Virus record (IMG/VR): IMGVR_UViG_3300001815_000026
Location: 1-38,877 of that record
DNA from: a virus
Length of the DNA stretch: 38,877 nucleotides
Direction: 5' to 3' (one strand)
Shown: positions 13,905-21,980 of the stretch, piece by piece
Layout: every line of letters starts with the position of its first letter
How positions within the stretch are numbered: position 1 is the stretch's first letter
The notes under the pieces: model-generated
Told to the model about the DNA's origin: nothing
Seen by the model: only the letters and a program-made list of their open reading frames with translations
Database searches by the model: none
Position numbers and translations under genes: made by a program

Positions 13905-14666
13905 CTAAGCGAGCTGCTCCCCGAGCTGCCCGATGGTCTGCGCCATCGCCTCGGCGTACCACGACGCCACGATCTCGCGCGTACCGACCAGCACAGGGCC
14001 GTCGCCCATCCGGTCGGTGCGGATAGTGTCGCGGTCAATCTCAACACCGTAGTGCGTCGACGGCGCGCGCTGCTCGATGCTGTTGCCGCGGGGGTATGGC
14101 GGCGGCGGCACCGGGCCAGCGGCTGCCCAATAGCAGGTGACCCCACGCAGCGCGTAAAGCTGTCGCGCGCTCATGCAGGTGAAGTTGTAGTACATACCCG
14201 CCCGGGGGCCACCGTCGCGGCACGAGCGCGCCCACGGTTGCACGTATCGCCCGACGCCGTCGGCACCCGCTGCCTGGGGCGCCTTGCCCTCTATATCGGC
14301 GAAGTGATGGTGGCCCTCTGGAAACCCGAGCTTGCTTGACGCGGCGGCGGCTGCCTTGCCGAGCTGCTCGCCGTATCCAGCCGAGCCGAACGCGCCGAAT
14401 TGCACGAGCGACAACGCGAACCCCTTGGACAGATACCGGCGCGATGTGGAGATCGCCAAACTGTTGCAACCGTTGGCCACGGCGTCGCCGTACTCGCCAC
14501 CGGGGACCGGGTTGTCAAGCACCGTGCCGTCGCGGCGGCTGTACCCAAAGATCACCTTGTAGCCGTCTGCGTGGAAAGCGTCGAGCTGCTCGTCGGTGAG
14601 CACGGCGACGGTGTCGAGCGCCTTCCATGTCCCGGGCGGCGGGCGAAACGCGATAAGCTCGGTCAT
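13905..14666 (-). CDS. DUF1906 glycoside-hydrolase-like protein, candidate endolysin
   Basis: The product is 253 residues. The layout fits the DUF1906/Rv2525c-like TIM-barrel family: an early LTDEQLDAFHADGYKVIFGYSR strand-helix, GGEYGDAVANGC, a KGFALSLVQ strand near 81-89, and HFADIEG (121-127) with the Asp124/Glu126 pair where a catalytic acid is expected. No signal peptide is seen, so it would need the holin-like proteins upstream to reach the wall. The ATG at 14666 overlaps the upstream stop (ATGA). Enzymatic activity is inferred. Confidence 0.65.
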   Translation of the reverse strand: MTELIAFRPPPGTWKALDTVAVLTDEQLDAFHADGYKVIFGYSRRDGTVLDNPVPGGEYGDAVANGCNSLAISTSRRYLSKGFALSLVQFGAFGSAGYGEQLGKAAAAASSKLGFPEGHHHFADIEGKAPQAAGADGVGRYVQPWARSCRDGGPRAGMYYNFTCMSARQLYALRGVTCYWAAAGPVPPPPYPRGNSIEQRAPSTHYGVEIDRDTIRTDRMGDGPVLVGTREIVASWYAEAMAQTIGQLGEQLA

Positions 14667-14926
14667 GGTGCGATCTCCCCATGGTACTGCTGGATCCGCG
14701 GATTGGTGCCGCCGATACCAGCGCGCGGGCACGAGTCGCGGCAGAAGATTTCAGCGGCGTCGCGCGCACGACTGCGGTCGAGCTCAGCACGGTCCGCCGC
14801 CCCCTTGTCATCGATCTGCAGCCGGGTCTTGATGGCCGTCAGGTCGTTCTGGATTTTGACGTAGACGCCTACCAGTCCGGCCAGCATAACGAGCACAGAG
14901 ATTAGGTGTCCGATGTAGGGCCCCAC
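14663..14926 (-). CDS. Small membrane protein with coiled coil (lysis region)
   Basis: The product is 87 residues. One membrane segment (LISVLVMLAGLVGVYVKI, about 8-25) is followed by a helical, charged stretch (DLTAIKTRLQIDDKGAADRAELDRS) and a Cys-containing tail. This layout resembles small lysis-cassette proteins such as inner spanins, but identity is not shown. The start is a GTG with AGGAG seven bases upstream. Confidence 0.6.
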   Translation of the reverse strand: MGPYIGHLISVLVMLAGLVGVYVKIQNDLTAIKTRLQIDDKGAADRAELDRSRARDAAEIFCRDSCPRAGIGGTNPRIQQYHGEIAP

Positions 14927-14936
14927 GGTCTCGCTC

Positions 14937-15143
14937 CTATCCTGGCATGTTGCGGTCGATGATCTCCACGACGGGGTCGGTCTCGTCGCTCGGGTTGGCG
15001 GCGTCTGCAGCGACCTGCGCGAGCACGCGCTTAGTCACGTCGGCGACCGGCTCGCCCGTCATGTCCGCGATCATTTTGATCAGGAGCCCAACGGCTCCGG
15101 CGATGCCCGCGATCAGCGCGGCGTTCGGGTCGGTGTCACTCAC
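14937..15143 (-). CDS. Small membrane protein, possible holin or antiholin
   Basis: The product is 68 residues with a single hydrophobic segment (ALIAGIAGAVGLLIKMIADM, about 9-28) and an acidic C-terminus. The start is a GTG with GAGGGGG six bases upstream, overlapping the upstream gene by 8 bases. Size and place fit a holin-type protein; one membrane span is fewer than most holins have. Confidence 0.55.
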   Translation of the reverse strand: MSDTDPNAALIAGIAGAVGLLIKMIADMTGEPVADVTKRVLAQVAADAANPSDETDPVVEIIDRNMPG

Positions 15144-15798
15144 AGGTTGCCCCCTCGATCATTTTGATAGCGCCCAGCACGGCGGCGCCCTGGTCGCCGA
15201 ACCACTGCGCCCATTGTTTGACCGCCCTGGCCAGACCGCACACCGCGGGTCTGAGCAGCACGATCCAGTTGACATTATCATCCTTCGCCCGCTCGGCGAC
15301 CTGGATCGCTGCCACGGTGATCGCGACGCTGTCGTTGACCACCGGCCGCACGATCTTACGCCACGTGCGCAGCGCGTCGCGGTGCTTTTTGATGCACGTG
15401 GCGTACTCGGGAGTTTTGGTGCCGTGCGCTTTGAGGCACGCAGCGTGCTTCGCCTTGACCGTCGACGCGAGTTGCTTAGCGGTGAGCGCCTGCGCCTTTT
15501 GCACGCTGTCGAGCGTGCGCCAGGCGGCGTCATAGGGGCCCTTGCATCCGGCCGACGCCATCAGGCACCCGGCCATGATGAGCAGAATCATCGCGGGCGG
15601 CACCTTCGGCCCCTTGACCGCGGGGAGCTGCTGCTCGACCCATCGGGCAGCGAAGCCCAACAGAGCGACGGCCAGCGCGCTGTACTGCTTGACCATGGTG
15701 GGCATGTAGTCGGCCGCTGCCACGATGCCGAGCAGACCGGCGAGCAGCACGAGCACGCGCCCGGTCCACTTCCAAATCGATAGTTGCTTCTCGGTCAT
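15136..15798 (-). CDS. Multi-span membrane protein with internal lipobox-like motif
   Basis: The product is 220 residues. Hydrophobic stretches lie at about 13-30 and 38-52, and 69-84. The third ends in MASAGC, which looks like a lipoprotein signal with Cys85. The rest is helical with several Cys. An in-frame ATG at Met70 (15591), behind AAGGTG, could give a separate lipoprotein, so one gene may yield a holin-like and a spanin-like product. Start and end overlap both neighbours. The membrane location is clear; the role is inferred from the lysis context. Confidence 0.55.
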   Translation of the reverse strand: MTEKQLSIWKWTGRVLVLLAGLLGIVAAADYMPTMVKQYSALAVALLGFAARWVEQQLPAVKGPKVPPAMILLIMAGCLMASAGCKGPYDAAWRTLDSVQKAQALTAKQLASTVKAKHAACLKAHGTKTPEYATCIKKHRDALRTWRKIVRPVVNDSVAITVAAIQVAERAKDDNVNWIVLLRPAVCGLARAVKQWAQWFGDQGAAVLGAIKMIEGATCE

Positions 15799-16334
15799 TG
15801 CGTCACTCCTGCGGCCTCTGCGCCGCTACCACCGGCGATCACACCGGGGCCGATTGCTGCGAGGTTGGTAATGCTGCCATGCCCTGCCCTGGACGTTGAC
15901 CAGACACAGGGCCACACCGAATAGGCCCGACCACGCCACGTGGCCGACCCGTAGCAGGTGGACCGCTCGGCGATCCAGTTGCGCCAGGCCGGGGCAAGCT
16001 GTATGACCTGCGCGTAGGTGAGCGCGACACGACAAGCGGGGGATGCGGCAATCAACGCAGCGACCCTCGTAGGTGTGCGGATGGACCAAACAGTCCAACC
16101 GGTCTCCCGACTGCCGATTTTGTGCGCAACCATGTTGGCTCGGCGCTTTGTCGCGACGTGGACGAGCCGCGTCATGGCGCGGGAGATGCGCACGTGATTA
16201 GACACTACGCGGATCCCATCATCCGTGACTTGGCCCACGGACAACGGCCATCCGTTGCACTCCACGATCCCGTATGTCATCGGCACGGGTGCGGGTTGGC
16301 TCAGGATGGCCAGGGCGATGATTGCTGCGCTCAT
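15795..16334 (-). CDS. Secreted hypothetical protein
   Basis: The product is 179 residues. The N-terminus (MSAAIIALAILSQPAPVP) looks like a signal peptide. The body has three or four Cys, which could form disulfides outside the cytoplasm, and a Gly-rich tail. The ATG at 16334 overlaps the upstream stop (ATGA) behind AGGTGA. It lies between the fibre-like genes and the lysis genes. No family is recognised. Confidence 0.6.
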   Translation of the reverse strand: MSAAIIALAILSQPAPVPMTYGIVECNGWPLSVGQVTDDGIRVVSNHVRISRAMTRLVHVATKRRANMVAHKIGSRETGWTVWSIRTPTRVAALIAASPACRVALTYAQVIQLAPAWRNWIAERSTCYGSATWRGRAYSVWPCVWSTSRAGHGSITNLAAIGPGVIAGGSGAEAAGVTQ

Positions 16335-17764
16335 GGTGTCACCTGTAGTCCGTACCAAATACCAGCGCACTGCGTACCATCAAGCCCCGATAGCAACAGG
16401 TCCCCGGTGGTTGTGAGGGGGTCCCAACAGGTCCCGTAAAAGATCCTGTTGGACCGCGTAACAGTGTCTCCTGGGCGGTAGTACGCGCCGTAGGACTCTT
16501 GTTCATAGACAGTGAAGTCGTCAAACTCACAGTATCCCGCGCCGCTTGCATTGCATAGGAGAGTGAACCCAGACCCAGCGGCAATGAATGTATGGTCAAC
16601 GGGTTGCCATGCTGTGGATGTGGTTCCGGACGTTAGCACCACAACTCCATCAGTCAGCCTTGGTAGGTATGTTGCATCACCACGCCACCATCCAACAGCC
16701 CTGTATGCAGTCCCAACGCTCAGGATAAATTGGCGAGCCATTGGATTCGTGATCCCGCCATACGCCACCCTCAACACTTGGGTTCCGCTGTGTGGGGTTC
16801 CTGATTCTTTTGTCATTGCCGCAGAGCTGATAGCCGTCCAATCCCCGACTCCCACGGCCTCCATATCCCCGTCCACAAGGAGCTGTGATCCAGTATTGCG
16901 GAGCCCGTTGGAGATAGCCCACTCTGGATCGCCCGTCGATACTGCGGCGGCCCCCGTGGGAATTACGGACAGCCCGGTGCCGGGCTCCTCTGTGACAGTC
17001 GGAGCCCACACGGACGCATCGGCCCCGCTGAATCGCATGGTAACCACACCAGCTCCCGTGGATGTCCACGAGGCCACATTGGTGGGGGTCACGAGCGACC
17101 ACACGCCACCCAGCGCCGTACAATCCACGGTGCCAGATCCGGTGCCACCCTGGTGTGCGATGGTGAGCGTCCCCGAGGAGCACTTAACCCAAACACGGGG
17201 ATAGACTGCGGCGCTGTTTGCGTAGCCAGTGCCTGCAGCGTCTACGGTGCCGCCGCCGTGAGTAATGGCCGCAGCGTAGCTGCCGCCTGTCGGGTCAGTG
17301 GTAGCGTCAATAGTAGATGTGACACACGTCCAATTGGTGCAATTTGGTGCCGCACCCAGCCCGGAGTACAGGATACGATTGACAGAATCCGGCTCTACGA
17401 CCCAACCCAGCCCCGTCGCATCCACCGTGTAGGGGATTTCGGTCGCGTCGAAACACTGCGCCGCCGTCGCGCTGATCGGGTAGCACGAGGAGCCGCCGGT
17501 GCGCGTCCAAGTCTGGTCTGATACGCGGGGCTTGGTGTCGCCAGTGCCACCAGCGGGCAGACCACACGGAGTCGTTGTGTCCAGGTCCCGAGACGCCAGC
17601 AGGTCAATCCGTACAGTCTCATGCGCTGGCGTCGGGATGTTCGAGCCGCTGCCGCCGATGGTAGACAGCACGCCGATCGCGATCGCGATCATCGCTGCGC
17701 CAGCTCCTGCCGCTCCGATTTGCCTCCCGGTGATTCTGCGCCGGTCGCCAGCGCGGGGACTCAC
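16331..17764 (-). CDS. Membrane-anchored fibre-like protein with carbohydrate-binding-type domain (copy A)
   Basis: The product is 477 residues. A basic start and a hydrophobic segment (about 15-38) suggest an anchor or signal. Residues 90-260 share the pattern of the 18215-19174 protein: CYP, GWVVEP (120-125), TIAHQG and W-x-P. The GW.(I/V)EP plus N-R motif recalls phage head-spike/fibre concanavalin-like domains. Residues 294-421 form an added beta-sandwich, LLVDGDMEA to EFDDFTVYE, like carbohydrate-binding modules. The end (from 440) again matches the other copy. The start is a GTG overlapping the upstream stop. An N-terminal membrane segment is odd for a virion fibre. Confidence 0.65.
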   Translation of the reverse strand: MSPRAGDRRRITGRQIGAAGAGAAMIAIAIGVLSTIGGSGSNIPTPAHETVRIDLLASRDLDTTTPCGLPAGGTGDTKPRVSDQTWTRTGGSSCYPISATAAQCFDATEIPYTVDATGLGWVVEPDSVNRILYSGLGAAPNCTNWTCVTSTIDATTDPTGGSYAAAITHGGGTVDAAGTGYANSAAVYPRVWVKCSSGTLTIAHQGGTGSGTVDCTALGGVWSLVTPTNVASWTSTGAGVVTMRFSGADASVWAPTVTEEPGTGLSVIPTGAAAVSTGDPEWAISNGLRNTGSQLLVDGDMEAVGVGDWTAISSAAMTKESGTPHSGTQVLRVAYGGITNPMARQFILSVGTAYRAVGWWRGDATYLPRLTDGVVVLTSGTTSTAWQPVDHTFIAAGSGFTLLCNASGAGYCEFDDFTVYEQESYGAYYRPGDTVTRSNRIFYGTCWDPLTTTGDLLLSGLDGTQCAGIWYGLQVTP

Positions 17765-18213
17765 GGGTGCGCCTCGTAGTGCACGAGATGCAGCGTCTGG
17801 TTAGCCGCCAGCCCGACCACCTCGGCGCCCACGTAACTCGTGCCGATGGGCGCGGCGATGTCCTTGCAGTTGCCGACGTCGACCGTGCCCAGTCCGCTTG
17901 ACCCGAGCACCCGCATTGCGGCGAGCGCGTACCACTCCTCGGTGGTCCGGTCGTAGCACCAGAGCGTGATCAACACATCGGCCGCGGCCTCGGCGCTGCC
18001 GGAAAAGCGCGCCTTGAGCTGCCAGGTCTTGCCGACCTCGAGATTTTGCGCACCGTTGCCAGTGCGCTGCACGCTCCACACGTTGTCATCGTCGGTGTCT
18101 GGCGTGCCCGTGGGCGCGGTGATGTCCGACGCGCTGGTCAGGCTGATCTCGCCAGGGTCGCCGCTGCCGTCGATGGTCAGCGGCCTGTGCGCGAATGGGT
18201 TGCTGATGGCCAT
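17761..18213 (-). CDS. Small beta-rich protein paired with fibre-like protein (copy A)
   Basis: The product is 150 residues. The pattern KARFSGSAEAAADVLITLW (about 66-84) and the ending VVGLAANQTLHLVH are shared with the 137-residue protein at 19177-19590, so the two are paralogues. The fold looks like a small beta sandwich. It directly precedes the copy A fibre-like gene, and the same order is seen in copy B. It may be a fibre accessory or decoration protein. Confidence 0.6.
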   Translation of the reverse strand: MAISNPFAHRPLTIDGSGDPGEISLTSASDITAPTGTPDTDDDNVWSVQRTGNGAQNLEVGKTWQLKARFSGSAEAAADVLITLWCYDRTTEEWYALAAMRVLGSSGLGTVDVGNCKDIAAPIGTSYVGAEVVGLAANQTLHLVHYEAHP

Positions 18214-18214
18214 G

Positions 18215-19174
18215 CTAATAGCTCCACGTCAACGATAGGGCATACATGATGCCATGACACCCGCTCAGTGTGATGGTGTGTCCGGAGTAGCTCCAGCACG
18301 ATCCATTGTGCGCAGTCACCGTCTGTGATTTGGTGACGCCGGACGCCGCCCAATAGGACCCAAGGGCGTTGTCAACGGTCCACGATGCCGCGCCCACTGT
18401 TGAGCCCGTAGCGTCCGACGTGGGCACCGTCCCGATAAACCGAGTGGACCGTGGGTATGCGAGCGCTTCGGTGGCAGTGACGCCCCAGAACGCGCAGTCA
18501 ACACCCGACAGGCGCAGGCGCAGGTTGCCGGATCCGTCGGACTCCATGCCCGTCGTCTCGGTGACCGCACTGTGCGACGGAGTCAGCAGGTTCCACCCCG
18601 TGCCCATCGCCGTTGCGTCGACAGACCATGCGCCGGTGCTGCCCTGGTGCGCGATGTCGAGCGTGCCCCCGCCTGGGCACTTCGCCCACAAGCGCAGGTC
18701 GAGCGCGGTGCTGTTGGAATACCCCGTCGCTGTAGCGTCGATGGTGCCGCCGCCGAAGGTTACGTCAATCGCGTCGCTCCCGCCGTCGGGAGCTGCCGCG
18801 GTGCTGTCCATCGTGGCCGTGGCGCAGACCCACGGGGCACCGCCACACGCGCCGCCCTGGTTGACTGGGAAGCGATTGGTCTGCGCTGGCTCGATGGCCC
18901 AGCCCATGTCCGTGGCGTCGTGCGCGTAGGGCACTGCGCCAGCCGCGAAACATGCCGCGGTTGTGCCGGTGGCGTCCTGCGGGTAACAGATCTCCCCGGT
19001 GCGAGAGTACCCCCGCCGCCAGTCGCCCGGTAGCGCGGTCTTGCTGGACGCGTCCAGGGATGTATTGTGGTGCACCGCCTTGCCGCCTCCCACGATGAGC
19101 GTGGCCAGAACGGCGGTAGCGACAACCGTTGTCGCGACGCTTCCGGCCGCGATGAGCTTGCGTCGCTTGGACAT
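18215..19174 (-). CDS. Membrane-anchored fibre-like protein (copy B)
   Basis: The product is 319 residues. A Lys/Arg start is followed by a hydrophobic segment (about 7-29), then GEICYPQDATG, GWAIEP, CPGGGTLDIAHQG and a closing CW...LSGC-GI-Y pattern. All of these are shared with the 477-residue protein at 16331-17764, but this copy lacks the carbohydrate-binding-type domain. The ATG at 19174 has GGAG five bases upstream. A receptor-binding or surface-adhesion role is inferred from the domain type and the tail context. Confidence 0.6.
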   Translation of the reverse strand: MSKRRKLIAAGSVATTVVATAVLATLIVGGGKAVHHNTSLDASSKTALPGDWRRGYSRTGEICYPQDATGTTAACFAAGAVPYAHDATDMGWAIEPAQTNRFPVNQGGACGGAPWVCATATMDSTAAAPDGGSDAIDVTFGGGTIDATATGYSNSTALDLRLWAKCPGGGTLDIAHQGSTGAWSVDATAMGTGWNLLTPSHSAVTETTGMESDGSGNLRLRLSGVDCAFWGVTATEALAYPRSTRFIGTVPTSDATGSTVGAASWTVDNALGSYWAASGVTKSQTVTAHNGSCWSYSGHTITLSGCHGIMYALSLTWSY

Positions 19175-19176
19175 GA

Positions 19177-19590
19177 TTACTCCACCTTGGTGACCATGAG
19201 CTCGGCCACCTGGTTGGCGGCCAGCCCGTTGACACGGAGGTATCCATACCGACAGTTGGGGTCGGTCTCCACGCGGATCATGCCGCCGGCGGTGAGGCTA
19301 GGATAGCCGTCGGTTCCGATCATGGATCCGCCGTTGCACACGTGCCACGCGCCGCTCCCGGCGTTGGCGTCGGGATCCCACTGGTACAGAGTGACCGTGA
19401 TGTCGACGGACGCCGCAGCCGAGCCGGTGAACCGCCCCTTGATGGTGACCGCCTTCGGCCCCTTGTAGCGGTTGGCGTTGCGAAAATCCACGTTGGCGTC
19501 GCCCACCACAGTGGGGGCCGCGTTGTCCGAGCTAATGGCGACCTCGTAGTCGCTGCTCGTCCCGGTGTACGGTACATGTCTGAAGCTCAT
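19177..19590 (-). CDS. Small beta-rich protein paired with fibre-like protein (copy B)
   Basis: The product is 137 residues. KGRFTGSAAASVDITVTLYQ and VNGLAANQVAELMV match the paralogue at 17761-18213. It is the first gene after the dyad-bearing promoter and has AGGAG six bases before its ATG. It may be a tail or fibre accessory protein. Confidence 0.6.
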   Translation of the reverse strand: MSFRHVPYTGTSSDYEVAISSDNAAPTVVGDANVDFRNANRYKGPKAVTIKGRFTGSAAASVDITVTLYQWDPDANAGSGAWHVCNGGSMIGTDGYPSLTAGGMIRVETDPNCRYGYLRVNGLAANQVAELMVTKVE

Positions 19591-19625
19591 CGGAATCTCC
19601 TATGGTCTGCGTCTCAGTTGGGTTG

Positions 19626-19654
19626 ATTATCCCCCACCATGGGGGTCGCGTCAA
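19626..19654 (-). promoter_or_regulatory. Strong sigma70-like promoter with dyad in the spacer
   Basis: On the minus strand TTGACG (19654-19649) and GATAAT (19631-19626) are 17 bases apart; each matches 5 of 6 consensus bases. The spacer contains the perfect inverted repeat CCCCCATGGTGGGGG (19645-19631), stem 6 and loop 3, which touches the -10 box. It lies in the 75-base gap before the gene at 19177-19590 and would drive the fibre/lysis operon. The dyad may be an operator. Confidence 0.65.
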
Positions 19655-19665
19655 CCGTCTTGGGC

Positions 19666-20991
19666 CTAGCCACCCACGACCGGGATCGCCACATTGTAGA
19701 ACGGCCTGCGGTAGGTCGGGCTAGTGAGTTTTGGCATATAAAACCGCTTCGGCCCGTCAAGCGTGTTTATTCTCAGCAGGTTGCCAGACGTGCCAGAGTT
19801 GCGGCAATAGATGGACGCGCCATCAACGTCAAAGTCGTCGCCAATATTTGCGATGGTGGCCGCCACCTTGCCGAGCGGAATCGAGGTATGGAGCCGCATC
19901 ATGTGCATGTTGTTCGTCGAGTCCTCGAAGTACAGATATTGGTCGTCGACTTCGAGGTTGAGGCAGTTGACCGCCCCGCCCACGCGATCCGACCAGAGCA
20001 GCGCCCCGGTGGTGCGATCCAGGCAAAAAAGGTTTTTATTCGGCCCCGCAGCAGTCGCGAAGTCATCCGTCCCCACATACACGAAATCGCCGTCGGCGGC
20101 AATTGCCCTGACCGTGGGCGCGTTGGTGTCGAGGGTGACCTGCCACTTGAGGACGGCCGAGCTGTTGACGTATGCCCATACGTCGTCGGTGTTTCGCACG
20201 CCGCCGCAGTAGTGCGTGTCTTGATCGATGGCCAATCCGAGCAGGCCGGCGCCGCCGCTGCCGGTGTTTGTGCTGCCGACGAGCGTGGGGCCTGCGCATG
20301 TCCACACGTCGACATAGCCCACGCCGGGGCTGCCGTTGATGCCGCAGACGTGTGCCCCGTTGGAACGGAGCCGACTGTGACTGTGACGCGTGGTGCTGTT
20401 GTTGGTCGGGTTGCCGCCGTCGGCGCGGTCACGTCGCCAGATCCCCGCGTTGCTCCCGTTGCTGACATACCACACGTAGACCCCATCACATGCCAGCGCA
20501 AAGAGGGCGTTGCCTGCGCTCGGTGTTGCGGTCCAGACGTAGGTTGACCCGCCCGCCCCATCCTGGCCATCCGCTGCGTTGACGGCGAGCAGTTCGTCGC
20601 TCGACACCCCTTGGGTATAAAAAACAAGCTCGCCGTCACAGCGCACGTCGGACACTGCGCCACCGCTGCCGAGCCCCGCAGTGTTGAATTTGGATGCGCC
20701 ACGATAACTGATGCCAGACGCAGTCGGAGGCACTACGTAAAAAATATCATCGACGGATGCTGCACCGATAGCCTCAGCAAGCTCATCCCATCGGCGCGGC
20801 GCGTTGGCCTCGATCCACTGGATCATCTCGCCCCACCGTGCATACATATAATTGTCTTCGTCGTGGCCCGGGGTCTGCGCGTTGGCCCACCCGGCGGCGC
20901 GCTCCGCTGTGGGGTCGGTCTCGGTTCCGGTTCCGCCGGTGTTCCACCCGACGTTATCGCCCAGTGTCGGTCTCGTGTTGACTTCGCTCAT
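19666..20991 (-). CDS. Beta-propeller (PQQ-like) tail protein
   Basis: The product is 441 residues. The N-terminal 70 residues (DNYMYARWGEMIQWIEANAP) resemble the attachment region of phage tail fibres. From about 95 on there are repeated blades of PQQ/quinoprotein type: ELLAVNAADG with STYVWT, and NLFCLDRTTGALLW with VGGAVNCLNLEVDDQYLYF. Six or seven blades look possible. It sits where tail fibre genes normally lie, after the baseplate genes, so it is a candidate receptor-binding protein. Propeller-shaped tail tips are less common than fibres. It overlaps the upstream gene (ATGA). Confidence 0.65.
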   Translation of the reverse strand: MSEVNTRPTLGDNVGWNTGGTGTETDPTAERAAGWANAQTPGHDEDNYMYARWGEMIQWIEANAPRRWDELAEAIGAASVDDIFYVVPPTASGISYRGASKFNTAGLGSGGAVSDVRCDGELVFYTQGVSSDELLAVNAADGQDGAGGSTYVWTATPSAGNALFALACDGVYVWYVSNGSNAGIWRRDRADGGNPTNNSTTRHSHSRLRSNGAHVCGINGSPGVGYVDVWTCAGPTLVGSTNTGSGGAGLLGLAIDQDTHYCGGVRNTDDVWAYVNSSAVLKWQVTLDTNAPTVRAIAADGDFVYVGTDDFATAAGPNKNLFCLDRTTGALLWSDRVGGAVNCLNLEVDDQYLYFEDSTNNMHMMRLHTSIPLGKVAATIANIGDDFDVDGASIYCRNSGTSGNLLRINTLDGPKRFYMPKLTSPTYRRPFYNVAIPVVGG

Positions 20992-21980
20992 GGTGTCACT
21001 ATCTCATAGAGTCTGAGGTTGTCGAATCCGGCCCACCCGGCCGCGCTCACGTTGGCGATCACCTGTAGCGCCGTCCCGGTCGCAATGAATACCTCGTTGA
21101 TGTCCTTCCAAGCGCTGGATGTGCCCCCGGTGTATACAGCGGTGGCGCCATCTGCAATCAACAGATTACCCGATGCCCCGTCGCCGACCGAGCTGCCGGT
21201 CAGCCAATATCGCTTCCCGATTGTGAGCACCGTCTGTGCCACCAACGGAAGCGACGTGCCGTTGTATGCGATCTTGCCCCACTGGCTCCCCTCCACCGGG
21301 TCGGGGCTGCCAGTCTCTTTGGACAGCGTCGGGCTATTGAGCGGGACCCACGCCGCCCACCCGGCCGCCTCGGCGTCGCCATCCGTCAGCAGGTCGGTCA
21401 AGTCGTCCATGTCGTGACCGTCGACCCGGCGCCCATAGGCGCCCGTCCCATAGCCGGGGCCGGTGTCGTATCGTTTGACCAGGCTGGGGATGCCCTCGCA
21501 GATCTCCACGTTGACGCCCGCCGGGGCGGCCTTCTCGATGAGTCGCACAGCCTCGTCCTGATACTCCCCTGTCACCGGGTCGGTGGTGGTGTACTCAAGC
21601 CGCCCTGCCCGGGGCTTCTTTTGGTAATACTTGACATTCTCGCCGGTGAGCTGGTTGATGATCCACAGGACGTCATCAACCCCGCCCTCGGAATCACTGG
21701 ACGCAATCGCTACCCTGATCAGATTCAAGTAACGCTCATCGTCAAGGCTCAGCCGAAGAGCCCGCACGATCTTGCCGAGCCGATCCAGGATGGCCCCTTC
21801 GGCGTCGCTGCCCAGGCGGGACTTCACCGCCACGTCGTACAGCAGATTTTCCAGGCGCTGCAGCTCGTCGCCGACGACGTCACAGATAGCAAGCGCAACC
21901 GGGTCGCCGTGAAACTGACCGAGGATGTCGGCCTTGAGCCGGGCGGCGTGGTCCGCGATCTTGCTGACGGGGCTGCTCAT
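20988..21980 (-). CDS. DUF2612 baseplate protein with C-terminal carbohydrate-binding-type domain
   Basis: The product is 330 residues. Residues 1-190 match the DUF2612 family found beside baseplate J genes (ILDRLGKIVRA, DDERYLNLIRV, GGVDDVLWIINQLTG). Residues 195-327 form a beta-sandwich (LLTDGDAEA to GFDNLRLYE) clearly similar to the domain at 294-421 of the 16331-17764 protein. The first part would sit in the baseplate and the second could bind the cell surface. The ATG overlaps the upstream stop (ATGA). Confidence 0.75.
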   Translation of the reverse strand: MSSPVSKIADHAARLKADILGQFHGDPVALAICDVVGDELQRLENLLYDVAVKSRLGSDAEGAILDRLGKIVRALRLSLDDERYLNLIRVAIASSDSEGGVDDVLWIINQLTGENVKYYQKKPRAGRLEYTTTDPVTGEYQDEAVRLIEKAAPAGVNVEICEGIPSLVKRYDTGPGYGTGAYGRRVDGHDMDDLTDLLTDGDAEAAGWAAWVPLNSPTLSKETGSPDPVEGSQWGKIAYNGTSLPLVAQTVLTIGKRYWLTGSSVGDGASGNLLIADGATAVYTGGTSSAWKDINEVFIATGTALQVIANVSAAGWAGFDNLRLYEIVTP

